Below are positions 1-10,396 of a stretch of DNA of 64,000 nucleotides, piece after piece; the first letter of the stretch is position 1; every line of letters starts with the position of its first letter. The notes under the pieces are model-generated. The model searched no databases, had not been told where the DNA came from, and was given only the letters and a program-made list of their open reading frames with translations. Both the position numbers and the translations under genes were made by a program. Source of the stretch: Prolixibacteraceae bacterium (GTDB taxonomy: Bacteria > Bacteroidota > Bacteroidia > Bacteroidales > Prolixibacteraceae); NCBI GenBank assembly GCA_018648265.1, contig JABGRN010000002.1:109223-173222 (forward strand), read 5' to 3'.

Positions 1-52
1 ACTGCGACTGAATACTGCGACTGAATACTGCGACTGAATACTGCGACTGAAT
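1..52. repeat. 13-bp tandem repeat (ACTGCGACTGAAT) x4, possibly continuing left of the window
   Basis: Four exact consecutive copies of actgcgactgaat from base 1, just beyond the recQ stop codon. Confidence 0.95.
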
Positions 53-65
53 ACTATAACCTTCT

Positions 66-1973
66 TCACCCCTCTCCCATCCATTCCAGTTTATTATCAA
101 TTCGGTAAACTATTTTCTTATTATCGAGCAACCACTTTACAACCTGTCTCATTTTCTCCTGATTACCTTTTAATTTAAACAATAATTGTTCGTATGTACA
201 AGGTGTATCTAAGATTTTCTTTACCAAATTACTAATTCTATCAAACTCAAAAGTGCTGATTTCCAACTTTTCCATCGAAGTACAAACATCGCATTGCCCA
301 CATCGGTTTGAACCGGTTTCGCCAAAATATTTCAATAAAATCTGGCTACGGCAAGTAGTAGAATTTGTGGCATAGTTAATAACCGAATTAATCCGGTTTA
401 AAAATTCCAGCTTTCGAGTGTCATAATTTTCTTTTGAAATTTTTAACCGCTCGATTTTGATCCTCTCTTTATTAAAATAAATAAATGGTTTCTGGTTTCG
501 TGGCACATAATCAATAATTTTAGACTTTCGCAAATGTTTTAAAAAGTTATAAACCTGGTCTGATTCCAACGATGCCCTTTTTGCCAACAGTTCTTCGTCG
601 ATATAAACGTACCCTGTAAAAAGTCCGGTGTAAGAGCGCAAAATCAATTTTATAAAACTATCGAGATTTGAATTTGCCACCTGAAATTTGTACAAATCAT
701 CGCGCGAAACAGTGAAATAAATACGCGACGGACTATCGACTTCTGCTGTATATTCAAGATAACCTTCGCGCTGTAAAATTTTTAGGCTATTGTAAACCAT
801 TGCCTGTTGAAACTTAAATGCCTGCGAAAAATTTTGCAAATTAAACTCAAAAATCTGCGATTTACCAAAGCCTTCAGCAATTTGTAAATGGTTACAAAGC
901 GCCTGGTAAATTCTTTTAATTGAAGGGATTTCAGGAAAAGTAACAACAACATGTTTTTTAAGTTTTGTTTTATCGGTGTTATTAAACAATAAAACGGCAG
1001 CAGCTTTTTTTCCGTCACGGCCAGCCCGGCCAGCCTCCTGGAAATATGCTTCCAGCGAATCTGGCGAATCAACATGAATAACAAACCTTACATCGGGTTT
1101 ATCAATTCCCATCCCAAAAGCATTTGTAGCAACAATAATACGTGTTTTTCCAGTTTGCCACTGGTCTTGTTTTTTATTTCGAACACGGCTGCTCAAACCT
1201 GCATGGTAAAAATCGGCTGATATTTTATTTGTCCTCAATTCGTCAGATATTTCCCGGGTTCCCCTTCTGCTCCGCACATAAATAATCCCCGATCCTGAAA
1301 CCTTTTTTAATGCTTGCAACAAGTACCCTAATTTATTTTCAACATGCCTGACCAGATATTTTAGGTTTTCCCTTTGAAACGACACTTTCAGGATATTCTT
1401 TTCTTTAAATGCAAGTTTTTCCTGAATATCATCGGCTACTTTTAATGTTGCTGTTGCTGTTAATGCCAGGAATTTGGCATCGGGCAAAATCTCTTTTATT
1501 TGAATAATATTTATATAACTGGGCCTGAAATCGTAGCCCCATTGCGAAATACAGTGAGCTTCGTCAATCGTTACAAGATTTACGTCCATTTGTGCCAACC
1601 GTTCTTTAAACCTTTCCGAATTTAAGCGTTCGGGAGAAATGTAAAGAAATTTATAATCGCCCCAAACTGCATTATCGAGTGTTATTTTTATTTCAAACGA
1701 TGACATTCCACTATGAATAGCCAGCGCTTTAATTCCCCTTTTATTCAAATTCTCAACCTGATCCCTCATCAGGGCAATTAAAGGGGTAATTACAATGCAA
1801 ATTCCTTTTTGAGAAAGCGAATATACCTGGAATGTAATAGATTTTCCACCTCCCGTCGGCATCAAGCCCAGAGTATCCTTTCCACTGGCAACCGATTGTA
1901 TAATTTCAAGCTGCAAGGGCCGAAAATCTGAAAATCCCCAATGCCGGGTTAATATTTGCTTGAAATTTTCCAT
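66..1973 (-). CDS. recQ: RecQ family ATP-dependent DNA helicase
   Basis: Walker A MPTGGGKS, DEAH box, SGIIYVRSRRGTREIS, AGRAGRDG, Cys cluster CRSQILLKYFGE..CGQCDVC. Confidence 0.95.
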   Translation of the reverse strand: MENFKQILTRHWGFSDFRPLQLEIIQSVASGKDTLGLMPTGGGKSITFQVYSLSQKGICIVITPLIALMRDQVENLNKRGIKALAIHSGMSSFEIKITLDNAVWGDYKFLYISPERLNSERFKERLAQMDVNLVTIDEAHCISQWGYDFRPSYINIIQIKEILPDAKFLALTATATLKVADDIQEKLAFKEKNILKVSFQRENLKYLVRHVENKLGYLLQALKKVSGSGIIYVRSRRGTREISDELRTNKISADFYHAGLSSRVRNKKQDQWQTGKTRIIVATNAFGMGIDKPDVRFVIHVDSPDSLEAYFQEAGRAGRDGKKAAAVLLFNNTDKTKLKKHVVVTFPEIPSIKRIYQALCNHLQIAEGFGKSQIFEFNLQNFSQAFKFQQAMVYNSLKILQREGYLEYTAEVDSPSRIYFTVSRDDLYKFQVANSNLDSFIKLILRSYTGLFTGYVYIDEELLAKRASLESDQVYNFLKHLRKSKIIDYVPRNQKPFIYFNKERIKIERLKISKENYDTRKLEFLNRINSVINYATNSTTCRSQILLKYFGETGSNRCGQCDVCTSMEKLEISTFEFDRISNLVKKILDTPCTYEQLLFKLKGNQEKMRQVVKWLLDNKKIVYRIDNKLEWMGEG

Positions 1974-2070
1974 TAATACAAATTAAGAAATCATTTTAAA
2001 GTTTAACAATTTTTATTGCCCTAATCGTTGTCAGCACTAAAAATATCAATAGGGATATGCTATTTTTTTG

Positions 2071-2078
2071 TAGTTTTG
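2071..2078 (+). promoter_or_regulatory. Putative Bacteroidota -7 box TAGTTTTG (TAnnTTTG) upstream of guaB
   Basis: Matches the TAnnTTTG consensus about 32 bp before the guaB ATG. Confidence 0.5.
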
Positions 2079-2109
2079 CGCATTAATAAAAATATTAAAA
2101 AAGTATCAT

Positions 2110-3585
2110 ATGTCGTTTATTTCTGAAAAAGTAGTTTTTGAAGGTTTAACTTTCGATGATGTCCTTTTAATTCCTTCATATTCAGAAGTTTTGCCACGCG
2201 AAGTAAATCTTGCTTCCAAATTCTCTCGCTCGATTACTTTAAATACCCCGATTGTTTCTGCAGCAATGGATACGGTTACCGAATATAAAATGGCAATTGC
2301 AATTGCACGGGAAGGTGGAATTGGTGTTATTCATAAAAACATGGGGATTGAAGAACAAGCCCATCAGGTAACAACAGTTAAACGGGCGGAAAACGGAATG
2401 ATTTACGATCCGATTACAATTACCCGTGAAAAAAAGGTAGCCGATGCTTTGAAATTAATGTCGAAATACAAAATTGGTGGAATCCCCGTTGTTGATGATG
2501 CAGGGTATTTAGTGGGAATTGTAACTAACCGGGATTTGCGTTTCGAGAGAAATATGAATCGCCCGATTGAACAGGTTATGACTAAAGATAATTTGGTTTC
2601 AACCAAAGAATCGACCGACCTTGAAAGTGCAGCGGATATTCTTCAGAAATACAAAATCGAAAAATTACCTGTTCTTGATCAAAATAACAAATTAATTGGC
2701 CTGGTTACCTATAAAGATATTACAAAAGCGAAAGATAAACCGCTGGCCTGCAAAGATGAAAAGGGCCGTTTACGGGTTGCAGCAGGAATTGGGATTGCCG
2801 CAGATACAATGGATCGGGTTGACGAACTGGTTAAAGCCCAGGTTGATGCACTGGTCATCGATACGGCTCATGGCCATTCGAAAGGTGTGCTTGAGCTATT
2901 AAAACAAATAAAAACAAAATACCCTGAAAAAGATATTGTTGTTGGGAACATTGGAACTGCGGAAGCTGCCACTGCTTTGGTAGGGGCAGGTGCCGATGCC
3001 GTAAAAGTTGGGATCGGCCCGGGCTCCATTTGCACTACCCGCGTAATTGCCGGTGTTGGAATTCCTCAACTTTCGGCGGTTTACAGTGTTTCAGAAGCAA
3101 TTAAAGGGTCGGGGGTGCCGGTAATTGCCGATGGTGGGATACGTTATTCTGGCGATATTGTTAAAGGAATTGCAGCCGGGGCATATTCAATAATGGCAGG
3201 CGGTTTGTTTGCCGGTGTGGAAGAATCACCAGGCGAAACAATTCTTTATCAGGGTAGAAAATTTAAATCTTACCGCGGGATGGGATCTATCGAAGCAATG
3301 CAAAAAGGTTCGAAAGATCGTTATTTCCAGGATATGGAAGAAGATATTAAAAAACTTGTGCCAGAAGGGATAGCAGCCAGGGTTCCTTACAAAGGAACAC
3401 TTGAAGAGGTGCTGTACCAGTTAATTGGTGGTTTGCGTGCCGGAATGGGATACTGTGGAGCAGGTAACATTGAGATGTTGCAAAAAGCAAAATTTACCAG
3501 AATTTCATCGGCAGGTGTCCAGGAAAGTCATCCTCACGATGTTAGTATTACCCGTGAAGCACCCAATTACAGCATTCGTCAATAA
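2110..3585 (+). CDS. guaB: IMP dehydrogenase
   Basis: CBS-domain region, GIGPGSICTTRVIAGVG catalytic loop, ADGGIRYSGDIVKGIAAGA. Confidence 0.97.
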   Translation: MSFISEKVVFEGLTFDDVLLIPSYSEVLPREVNLASKFSRSITLNTPIVSAAMDTVTEYKMAIAIAREGGIGVIHKNMGIEEQAHQVTTVKRAENGMIYDPITITREKKVADALKLMSKYKIGGIPVVDDAGYLVGIVTNRDLRFERNMNRPIEQVMTKDNLVSTKESTDLESAADILQKYKIEKLPVLDQNNKLIGLVTYKDITKAKDKPLACKDEKGRLRVAAGIGIAADTMDRVDELVKAQVDALVIDTAHGHSKGVLELLKQIKTKYPEKDIVVGNIGTAEAATALVGAGADAVKVGIGPGSICTTRVIAGVGIPQLSAVYSVSEAIKGSGVPVIADGGIRYSGDIVKGIAAGAYSIMAGGLFAGVEESPGETILYQGRKFKSYRGMGSIEAMQKGSKDRYFQDMEEDIKKLVPEGIAARVPYKGTLEEVLYQLIGGLRAGMGYCGAGNIEMLQKAKFTRISSAGVQESHPHDVSITREAPNYSIRQ

Positions 3586-3701
3586 AAAATTAAACAATAC
3601 CGTAACCATTATTAACTGACAAAACTATTATTTTGAGTAGTAATTTTTAAAAAAAAACTATTCAGGTTAAAATGTTGATATAAATAAATATAAAAAATAC
3701 G

Positions 3702-5597
3702 ATGAATCGAATTATCCTTTTAATAGTCGTTTTATTAAATTCAATTTTAAACGTTTCGGCCCAGGAAAATGAAACGCTGCTTTCAATTAGAAAAACTAAA
3801 GTTGACAGAGCTGAATTTGAACGCATTTACAAAAAAAACAACCAGAACCTTTTTAACGAATCAGACAGGAAATCGCCAAAAGAGTACCTTGAACTTTTTA
3901 TAAATTTTAAACTTAAAGTAATAGAAGCCGAGAGTTTAAAAATGGACAGAGATACTGTTTTTATAAATGAATTGGCAGGCTATCGAAAAGAATTGGCTGT
4001 TCCTTATTTAACCAATATCAAGTTCAACGAAGAAATGGTACACGAAGTGTACGACAGGATGTTGAAAGAGGTAAACGCAAGTCACATTCTTTTTAAGCTC
4101 GATAAAAGTGCCGGAATCGAAGAGGAACAAGCAGTATTGGAAAAAACAATAAAGATCAGGGAAGAATTGCTTGCAGGGAAAGATTTCAACGAAGCGGCAA
4201 AAGAATATTCAGACGATCCGTCGGCAAAATCGAATGGTGGAAGCCTGGGGTATTTTACAGCTTTTCAAATGGTTTTCCCCTTCGAAGAAGCTGCATTTAA
4301 CACAGCGGTTAATGAAATATCTGAGCCGATCAGAAGTTCATTCGGGTACCATTTAATTAAAGTACACGACATTCGAAAAAACCGCGGAGAAATAAAAGTA
4401 GCCCATATTATGAAAATGTTCCCGCAAGGAATAACCGCCCCTGGAAAAGCAAAACTAAAAACTGAAATCGATTCAATTTATTCAGCACTGGAAAATGGTG
4501 CCGATTTTACAGAAATGGTAAAACAATTCTCCGACGACAAACGTTCGAGCGAGCAAGATGGCGAAATGCCATGGTTTTCGTCAAGCAGGATGGTTCCTGA
4601 ATTTGCCGGGCCGGCATTCAACATAAAAAATAAAGGAGATTTTACAAAACCTGTGGAAACCCAATTTGGTTACCACATCATAAAAAAACTCGACGAGCGG
4701 CAAGTGGCATCTTTTGAAGATTCGAAAGCTGAAATTGAAAACAAAATCAAAAAAGATCCGGCAAGGAGTACTTATAGCAAACAAGCCTTCATCGATAATT
4801 TAAAATCGGAATACAATTTTGTTGAAAATGTGAAAAATATAGAAATATTAAAAAATAAAAATATTGGCGATGACCTTGAAAACAAACATTTAAAGCTTTT
4901 TATAATAGATAATAAAAATTTCAATATTGCGGATTTTAATTCATTCCTTCAAAATGAAAAAATTCAAACCGGGACTTATGCCGGCAATTTCAATAAATGG
5001 GTTGATTATGAAATCACTAAACTCGAAGATTCTAAATTGGAGGATAAATATCCCGATTTCAGGTATTTAATGCAGGAATACCACGACGGGATTTTACTTT
5101 TTAATATTTCAGAAGATAAAATTTGGAATTTTGCTTCTCAAGATTCAGCCGGACTTAAAAAATTCTACGATAAAAATAAGGGTGAATATTTGTGGGAAGA
5201 ACGGTTTAAAGGCAGCATCGTTATTTGTAAAGATACGTTATTAAGGGAAACCGCCGAAAAGTATTATGCTGCCGGGATGTCAAGCGATGAAGTGATCGAC
5301 CAGTTAAACAAAGAAGGCGAAATGGTGGTTATTAACGAAAATGCGTGGGAAAAAGGCAGCCACCCAATTGTTGACTATTTTGTTTGGAATGGCCCCGAAC
5401 CAGAACATTTTAACGGTAAAGTCACTTTTATCCGCGGCGACAAAATCCCACCCGAAGCAAAAAACCTAAATGAAGCACGCGGATTATATATTTCTGATTA
5501 TCAAAACTATCTGGAAAAAATATGGCTAAAAAAATTACGCAGAAAGTACCGCGTTAAAGTGAATAAAAAATTGCTGAATTTAATACCCGATGCATAA
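3702..5597 (+). CDS. Peptidylprolyl isomerase (SurA/PpiC-like, two parvulin domains)
   Basis: Signal peptide; HILFKLDK...FNEAAKEYSDDPSAKSNGGSLGYF and a second copy DFTEMVKQFSDDKRSSEQDGEMPWF. Confidence 0.9.
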   Translation: MNRIILLIVVLLNSILNVSAQENETLLSIRKTKVDRAEFERIYKKNNQNLFNESDRKSPKEYLELFINFKLKVIEAESLKMDRDTVFINELAGYRKELAVPYLTNIKFNEEMVHEVYDRMLKEVNASHILFKLDKSAGIEEEQAVLEKTIKIREELLAGKDFNEAAKEYSDDPSAKSNGGSLGYFTAFQMVFPFEEAAFNTAVNEISEPIRSSFGYHLIKVHDIRKNRGEIKVAHIMKMFPQGITAPGKAKLKTEIDSIYSALENGADFTEMVKQFSDDKRSSEQDGEMPWFSSSRMVPEFAGPAFNIKNKGDFTKPVETQFGYHIIKKLDERQVASFEDSKAEIENKIKKDPARSTYSKQAFIDNLKSEYNFVENVKNIEILKNKNIGDDLENKHLKLFIIDNKNFNIADFNSFLQNEKIQTGTYAGNFNKWVDYEITKLEDSKLEDKYPDFRYLMQEYHDGILLFNISEDKIWNFASQDSAGLKKFYDKNKGEYLWEERFKGSIVICKDTLLRETAEKYYAAGMSSDEVIDQLNKEGEMVVINENAWEKGSHPIVDYFVWNGPEPEHFNGKVTFIRGDKIPPEAKNLNEARGLYISDYQNYLEKIWLKKLRRKYRVKVNKKLLNLIPDA

Positions 5598-6468
5598 AAT
5601 TATATTAAAATATGGGTTCTTCGTAACTATTTGTTGCATAATGTTAAGTTGTTCAAACTCGATAAATACAGGGCAAATTTCGGTGGCCGAAGTGGGTACC
5701 AAAACTTTATATTTAACAGACCTTAAAGAAATTATACCAAACGGGCTTAATAAAAACGACAGCACTTTAATGGCTGATGACTATATTAAAAGATGGATTA
5801 AACAACAATTGCTGATTCAAAAAGCTGAAGAAAACCTTTCGCTCGACCAAAAAAACGTAACACTTGAATTAGAGGAATATAAAAATTCAATAATCATTTA
5901 CAAATATAAAAACGAACTTTTGAAACAAAGGATGGATACTGTGGTAAACGAAGAACAAATCGGGGAATATTACAGGGCCAATGTTAAAAATTTCAATCTG
6001 AATAAAAACATAGTAAAAGCGATTTTAGTAAAAGTTCCTATTGAATTAGCCGATCCAGGGCAATTAAAACTTTATTGCAGCAATTCATCTGAAGAAGGAA
6101 TAAGCGAGCTTCGTGAATATTGCCTGCAATATGCCAAGGGATTCGACATTTTTATGGACACATGGGTTGATTTTGAAATGGTAATGAAAAATATCCCACA
6201 GGATTTTGAAGATCCCGGGCAATTTTTAATCAGGAATAATACGATTGAATTGAATGATTCAAATTATTATTACCTTGCCTGCATTCACGAATATAAATTG
6301 AAGAATGAAACAGCCCCGATGGAATATGTGGCTGAAAACATAAAAAATTTAATTTTAAACCGAAGGAAAATTGAGTTCCTGAAACAAATAGATGACAATG
6401 TTTATAGAGAAGGAATCAGAAAAAATAAATTTAAAATTCATAATCTGGAATCAAATGAAATTAAATAA
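5590..6468 (+). CDS. Putative lipoprotein, SurA-N/PPIase-associated, no obvious parvulin motif
   Basis: Lipoprotein-type signal (CCIMLSCSNS); lies between two parvulin-type genes with overlapping start and stop codons. Confidence 0.6.
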   Translation: MHKIILKYGFFVTICCIMLSCSNSINTGQISVAEVGTKTLYLTDLKEIIPNGLNKNDSTLMADDYIKRWIKQQLLIQKAEENLSLDQKNVTLELEEYKNSIIIYKYKNELLKQRMDTVVNEEQIGEYYRANVKNFNLNKNIVKAILVKVPIELADPGQLKLYCSNSSEEGISELREYCLQYAKGFDIFMDTWVDFEMVMKNIPQDFEDPGQFLIRNNTIELNDSNYYYLACIHEYKLKNETAPMEYVAENIKNLILNRRKIEFLKQIDDNVYREGIRKNKFKIHNLESNEIK

Positions 6469-7816
6469 ATCAGTAAAATTATTAGGAATATTGTTGCTGG
6501 CAGTTTGTACTTCGACAATGGCTTTTGCACAAGATAAAATTGTGGATCAAATTGTTGCAATTGTAGGTAGCAACATTATCCTGAAATCGGATGTTGAACG
6601 GATGCACATCGACCAGCAAGCACAGGGAATAACCTCCGATGGCGATATGAAATGCGAAATCCTTGAAAACTTTCTGATCGACAAATTGTTGATTGCCGAA
6701 GCTGAACTGGATACTTTAATTGAAGTAACCGACAATCAGGTAAATCAACAAATGGATGCGCAGCTGCAATCGTATATTGCTCATTTTGGCACCGAAAAAG
6801 CCGTTGAAGATTATTTCAAAAAATCAATTGCCCTGATAAAATCAGAAATGCAGGAGGCAATACGCAACCAGTTATTTAGCTCGCAAATGCGAAATAAAAT
6901 TGTGGAAAATGTTAATGTAACCCCTTCAGAAGTTAGGTTTCATTTTCGTAGTTTAAAACAGGAGGAAATACCGACCATCCCTACACAATACGAATACGCG
7001 CAAATTACATTCCCCCCAAAAATTGAATTGGAAGAAGAGAACCGGGTAAAAGCAACGCTACGCGAATACAAAAAAAGAATTGAAGACGGAACGAGTTTTG
7101 CCATGTTGGCGGTTATGTATTCACAAGATCCATCTGCTGCCCGTGCTGGTGGAGAAATAGGTTATTTGGGACGAGCTGAGTTAGATCCAACTTATGCCAC
7201 AGCAGCTTTTAACTTAAAAGGAGATAAAGTTTCGAATGTAGTAAAAAGTTCGTTTGGCTATCACATTGTTCAACTAATAGATAAAAGAGACGATAAAGTA
7301 AATACGCGTCATATTCTAATGAAGCCCACAGTTACGGTTGAGGCCAAAGAAAAAGCTTTCGAACAATTAGATAGCCTTTCAAACATTATCCGTAAAAATG
7401 AAATCCCATTTAATGAGGCAGCCATGAGGTTTTCTTTTGATAAAAACACAAGAAATAATGGAGGGGTCGCAATTAACGGGGCAACAATGTCGTCGAAATT
7501 TACCGTTGAAGAATTAGATAGCGACGCAAGCAAAATACTGACTACCATGAATGTTAATGAAATTTCAAACCCATTTGTAACGGTAGATCCGGAAAATCAG
7601 CAAACTATTTATAAAACGGTGAAACTGATCAATAAAATTGAAAGTCATAAAGCAAACATGCAAAACGATTACCAACAATTAGCAGCCATGTACCTTGCCA
7701 CAAAAAAAGAAGAAGTTTTACAGAATTGGATTTCTGAGCGGCAGGCAGAAACGTACATCCGGATTGATGATACCTATGCCCGGTGCAATTTCAATTTTGA
7801 TAATTGGGTCAAATAA
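6455..7816 (+). CDS. surA: Peptidylprolyl isomerase SurA-like
   Basis: MKLNKSVKLLGILLLAVCTSTMAFAQ signal peptide (start moved from 6392 to 6455); parvulin motifs FAMLAVMYSQDPSAARAGGEIGYLGR and VNTRHILMKP. Confidence 0.85.
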   Translation: MKLNKSVKLLGILLLAVCTSTMAFAQDKIVDQIVAIVGSNIILKSDVERMHIDQQAQGITSDGDMKCEILENFLIDKLLIAEAELDTLIEVTDNQVNQQMDAQLQSYIAHFGTEKAVEDYFKKSIALIKSEMQEAIRNQLFSSQMRNKIVENVNVTPSEVRFHFRSLKQEEIPTIPTQYEYAQITFPPKIELEEENRVKATLREYKKRIEDGTSFAMLAVMYSQDPSAARAGGEIGYLGRAELDPTYATAAFNLKGDKVSNVVKSSFGYHIVQLIDKRDDKVNTRHILMKPTVTVEAKEKAFEQLDSLSNIIRKNEIPFNEAAMRFSFDKNTRNNGGVAINGATMSSKFTVEELDSDASKILTTMNVNEISNPFVTVDPENQQTIYKTVKLINKIESHKANMQNDYQQLAAMYLATKKEEVLQNWISERQAETYIRIDDTYARCNFNFDNWVK

Positions 7817-7850
7817 TTTATCCCTTTTCGCAAGCTAAAAATAAATACAG

Positions 7851-8813
7851 ATGGACTATAAAAACGATGTGGAAGCGTTAGACGCGCTCCGTGCCAAATT
7901 CGATGAATTAAAAAGTGAAATTACCAAAGTTATTTACGGGCAGGATGAAGTAATTACCCAGGTATTAATCTCACTGTTTAGTCGTGGGCATGTATTATTG
8001 ATTGGGGTCCCCGGCCTGGCAAAAACACTGCTTGTTACAACTATTGCAAAAATTTTAGGGCTAAAATACAACCGCATTCAGTTTACACCCGATTTGATGC
8101 CATCCGATATTATTGGCACACAAATCCTGGACAAAGACCGCCAGTTTAAATTTATTCAAGGCCCGCTTTTTTCGAATATTATTTTGGCCGACGAAATTAA
8201 CCGGACTCCACCAAAAACCCAATCGGCTTTGCTGGAAGCTATGCAGGAAAGGGCAATTACAGCTGCCGGGCAAAGATACAAACTCGATAAACCATTTTTT
8301 GTGCTGGCAACCCAAAACCCAATTGAACAGGAAGGGACTTATCCTTTACCCGAAGCACAACTCGACCGATTTATGTTTTCGGTTTGGTTAGATTATCCGA
8401 AATTTGAAGATGAACTTATTATCGTAAAAAATACTACATCAACCCTCGAAATAGAATTAAACCCGGTAATTTCGGGAAAGGAGATTATCTATTATCAGGA
8501 CTTAATCAGAAAAATACCAATTAACGACAATGTTCTAAAATATGCTGTTAACCTGGCAGCTAAAACAAGACCTGGAAATGGCATGGCCGCTGACATTTCA
8601 GACCAATACCTTAAGTGGGGGGCAGGACCAAGGGCATCGCAATATCTCGTTTTGGGGGCAAAAACACATGCCGCGCTTCACGGGAAATACTCGCCCGACA
8701 TTGAAGATGTACAAGCCGTATCTTCATCAATTTTAAGGCACCGGATTATTAAAAATTACAAGGCTGAAGCTGAAAATATTTCGGTTGACGAAATTATAGA
8801 AAAATTGCTTTAA
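7851..8813 (+). CDS. moxR: MoxR family AAA+ ATPase
   Basis: GVPGLAKTLL Walker A, ILADEINRTPPKTQSALLEAMQE, ATQNPIEQEGTYPLPEAQLDRF. Confidence 0.95.
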   Translation: MDYKNDVEALDALRAKFDELKSEITKVIYGQDEVITQVLISLFSRGHVLLIGVPGLAKTLLVTTIAKILGLKYNRIQFTPDLMPSDIIGTQILDKDRQFKFIQGPLFSNIILADEINRTPPKTQSALLEAMQERAITAAGQRYKLDKPFFVLATQNPIEQEGTYPLPEAQLDRFMFSVWLDYPKFEDELIIVKNTTSTLEIELNPVISGKEIIYYQDLIRKIPINDNVLKYAVNLAAKTRPGNGMAADISDQYLKWGAGPRASQYLVLGAKTHAALHGKYSPDIEDVQAVSSSILRHRIIKNYKAEAENISVDEIIEKLL

Positions 8814-10396
8814 TGCATTCAAGCTTTTTCAATATTAGGCGGATCCTCGGTTTTTTAAAATTGAAAATCTTTTTTGTTCTGATTTTAATCTCTTCAATTT
8901 CGTTTTCGCAGGAAAAGAAAAAAATTGAGATTCTCAGGGCTGGTTCGCTTGAGGCAGATGAAAAAATTGCAGCAAATGCACAAAGATTAATTGATACTGT
9001 TTTAATTCGCCATAACGATATTTTATTGTATTGCGACAGTGCCTACACATACACCGGTACAAACAGGGTTGACGCTTTCGGGAATGTGCATGTTAATCAG
9101 GGGGACACAATGCATTTGTACGCAAACAAAGTATTTTACAACGGCGATATCAGTTTTGCCCGTGCAATAAAAAATGTACGTTTAGAAAGTAAAACAACCA
9201 CACTTTTTACCGACACACTGGACTACGACCTTGAAGCAAAAATTGGATATTACAATACCAGCGGAACAATTGTGGACAGTACAAACACCTTAACCAGCAC
9301 TGTCGGGAAATACTTTGTTGACGATAATCTGGTTCATTTTTATACAGATGTTGAAGGGTTTAATGAAAATTACACACTTCACAGCGACACACTATTTTAT
9401 AATACTGAAACCAGCCGGATGTTTATCGTTGGACCAACCACAATACGCGATTCAGCAAATACAATTTATGCCGAAGATGGCTGGTACGACACAAAAACGG
9501 GTGAAGCAGAATTAAAAGAAAATGCATCGGTGTTTAACGACAAACAACTTCTAAAAGCAAATTATATAAAATACAACGAAGAAGATGGTAATGGAAACGC
9601 GGTCGGATCAGTTCAAATTGAAGATTTTGAAAACAAAATAATTGTAAAAGGAATTAATGCGATCTACAATGAGTCGATTGAAATGGCAACTGTTTCCGAT
9701 TCAGCAGTGTTAATAATGTATTCTGAAAAAGATACACTATTTATGCATGCCGACACTTTACGATCTGCCCCGGACACCATTGAGGGTGAAAAAATAATAA
9801 CTGCATTTTATGGAGTCCGTTTTTATCGCTCCGATTTTCAAGGTGTTTGCGACTCGTTGGCGTACTTTACAAAAGATTCAGTCATTCAATTTCATTATAA
9901 TCCGGTAATCTGGTCCGAAATTCACCAGCTAAGTGCAGATCTTATTGCAATGAAACAAAATTCTGACACACCTGACGAATTGCACTTAACAAACAATAGT
10001 TTTATTATCTCAAACCAGGATTCAGGAAAATTCGACCAGATTAAAGGGAAGAACATGATTGGTTACATTGTTGAAAACGAAATAAATAATATTACTGTTG
10101 ATGGAAACGGGCAAACTTTGTACTATGCCAGGGAAGAAGAAAATATTATTGGATTAAACCGCTCCGAAAGCAGTAAAATATCCATTCAGTTTAAAGAAGG
10201 GAAGATACACAGAATTGTTTTTTTTAAAGCACCACAGGGTCAGTTAAAACCTATTTTAGAGTTAACTGAGAAAGATAAAAAACTTAGTGATTTTGACTGG
10301 AAAATAAAATTACGGCCAATTTCAAAACACGACATATTTAAACGTGAACCTGCTGAAAGTGAAGAAGAAAAAGAATTAGAAGCTATCGAGAACTAA
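8813..10396 (+). CDS. OstA/LptA-like protein
   Basis: Repeated OstA-type strands (DAFGNVHVNQGDTMHLYANKVFYNG), signal peptide; start overlaps moxR stop (TAATG). Confidence 0.85.
   Translation: MHSSFFNIRRILGFLKLKIFFVLILISSISFSQEKKKIEILRAGSLEADEKIAANAQRLIDTVLIRHNDILLYCDSAYTYTGTNRVDAFGNVHVNQGDTMHLYANKVFYNGDISFARAIKNVRLESKTTTLFTDTLDYDLEAKIGYYNTSGTIVDSTNTLTSTVGKYFVDDNLVHFYTDVEGFNENYTLHSDTLFYNTETSRMFIVGPTTIRDSANTIYAEDGWYDTKTGEAELKENASVFNDKQLLKANYIKYNEEDGNGNAVGSVQIEDFENKIIVKGINAIYNESIEMATVSDSAVLIMYSEKDTLFMHADTLRSAPDTIEGEKIITAFYGVRFYRSDFQGVCDSLAYFTKDSVIQFHYNPVIWSEIHQLSADLIAMKQNSDTPDELHLTNNSFIISNQDSGKFDQIKGKNMIGYIVENEINNITVDGNGQTLYYAREEENIIGLNRSESSKISIQFKEGKIHRIVFFKAPQGQLKPILELTEKDKKLSDFDWKIKLRPISKHDIFKREPAESEEEKELEAIEN

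Noticed and set aside
1-52. CRISPR array at the window start
   Set aside because: Repeats are 13 bp and directly abutting with no spacers; no cas genes nearby.
782-1084. 100-aa minus-strand ORF inside recQ
   Set aside because: Alternate frame of the strongly supported recQ gene, no recognisable domain; the same reasoning applies to the many 60-150 aa shadow ORFs listed inside guaB, leu, ilvA, susC and other genes.
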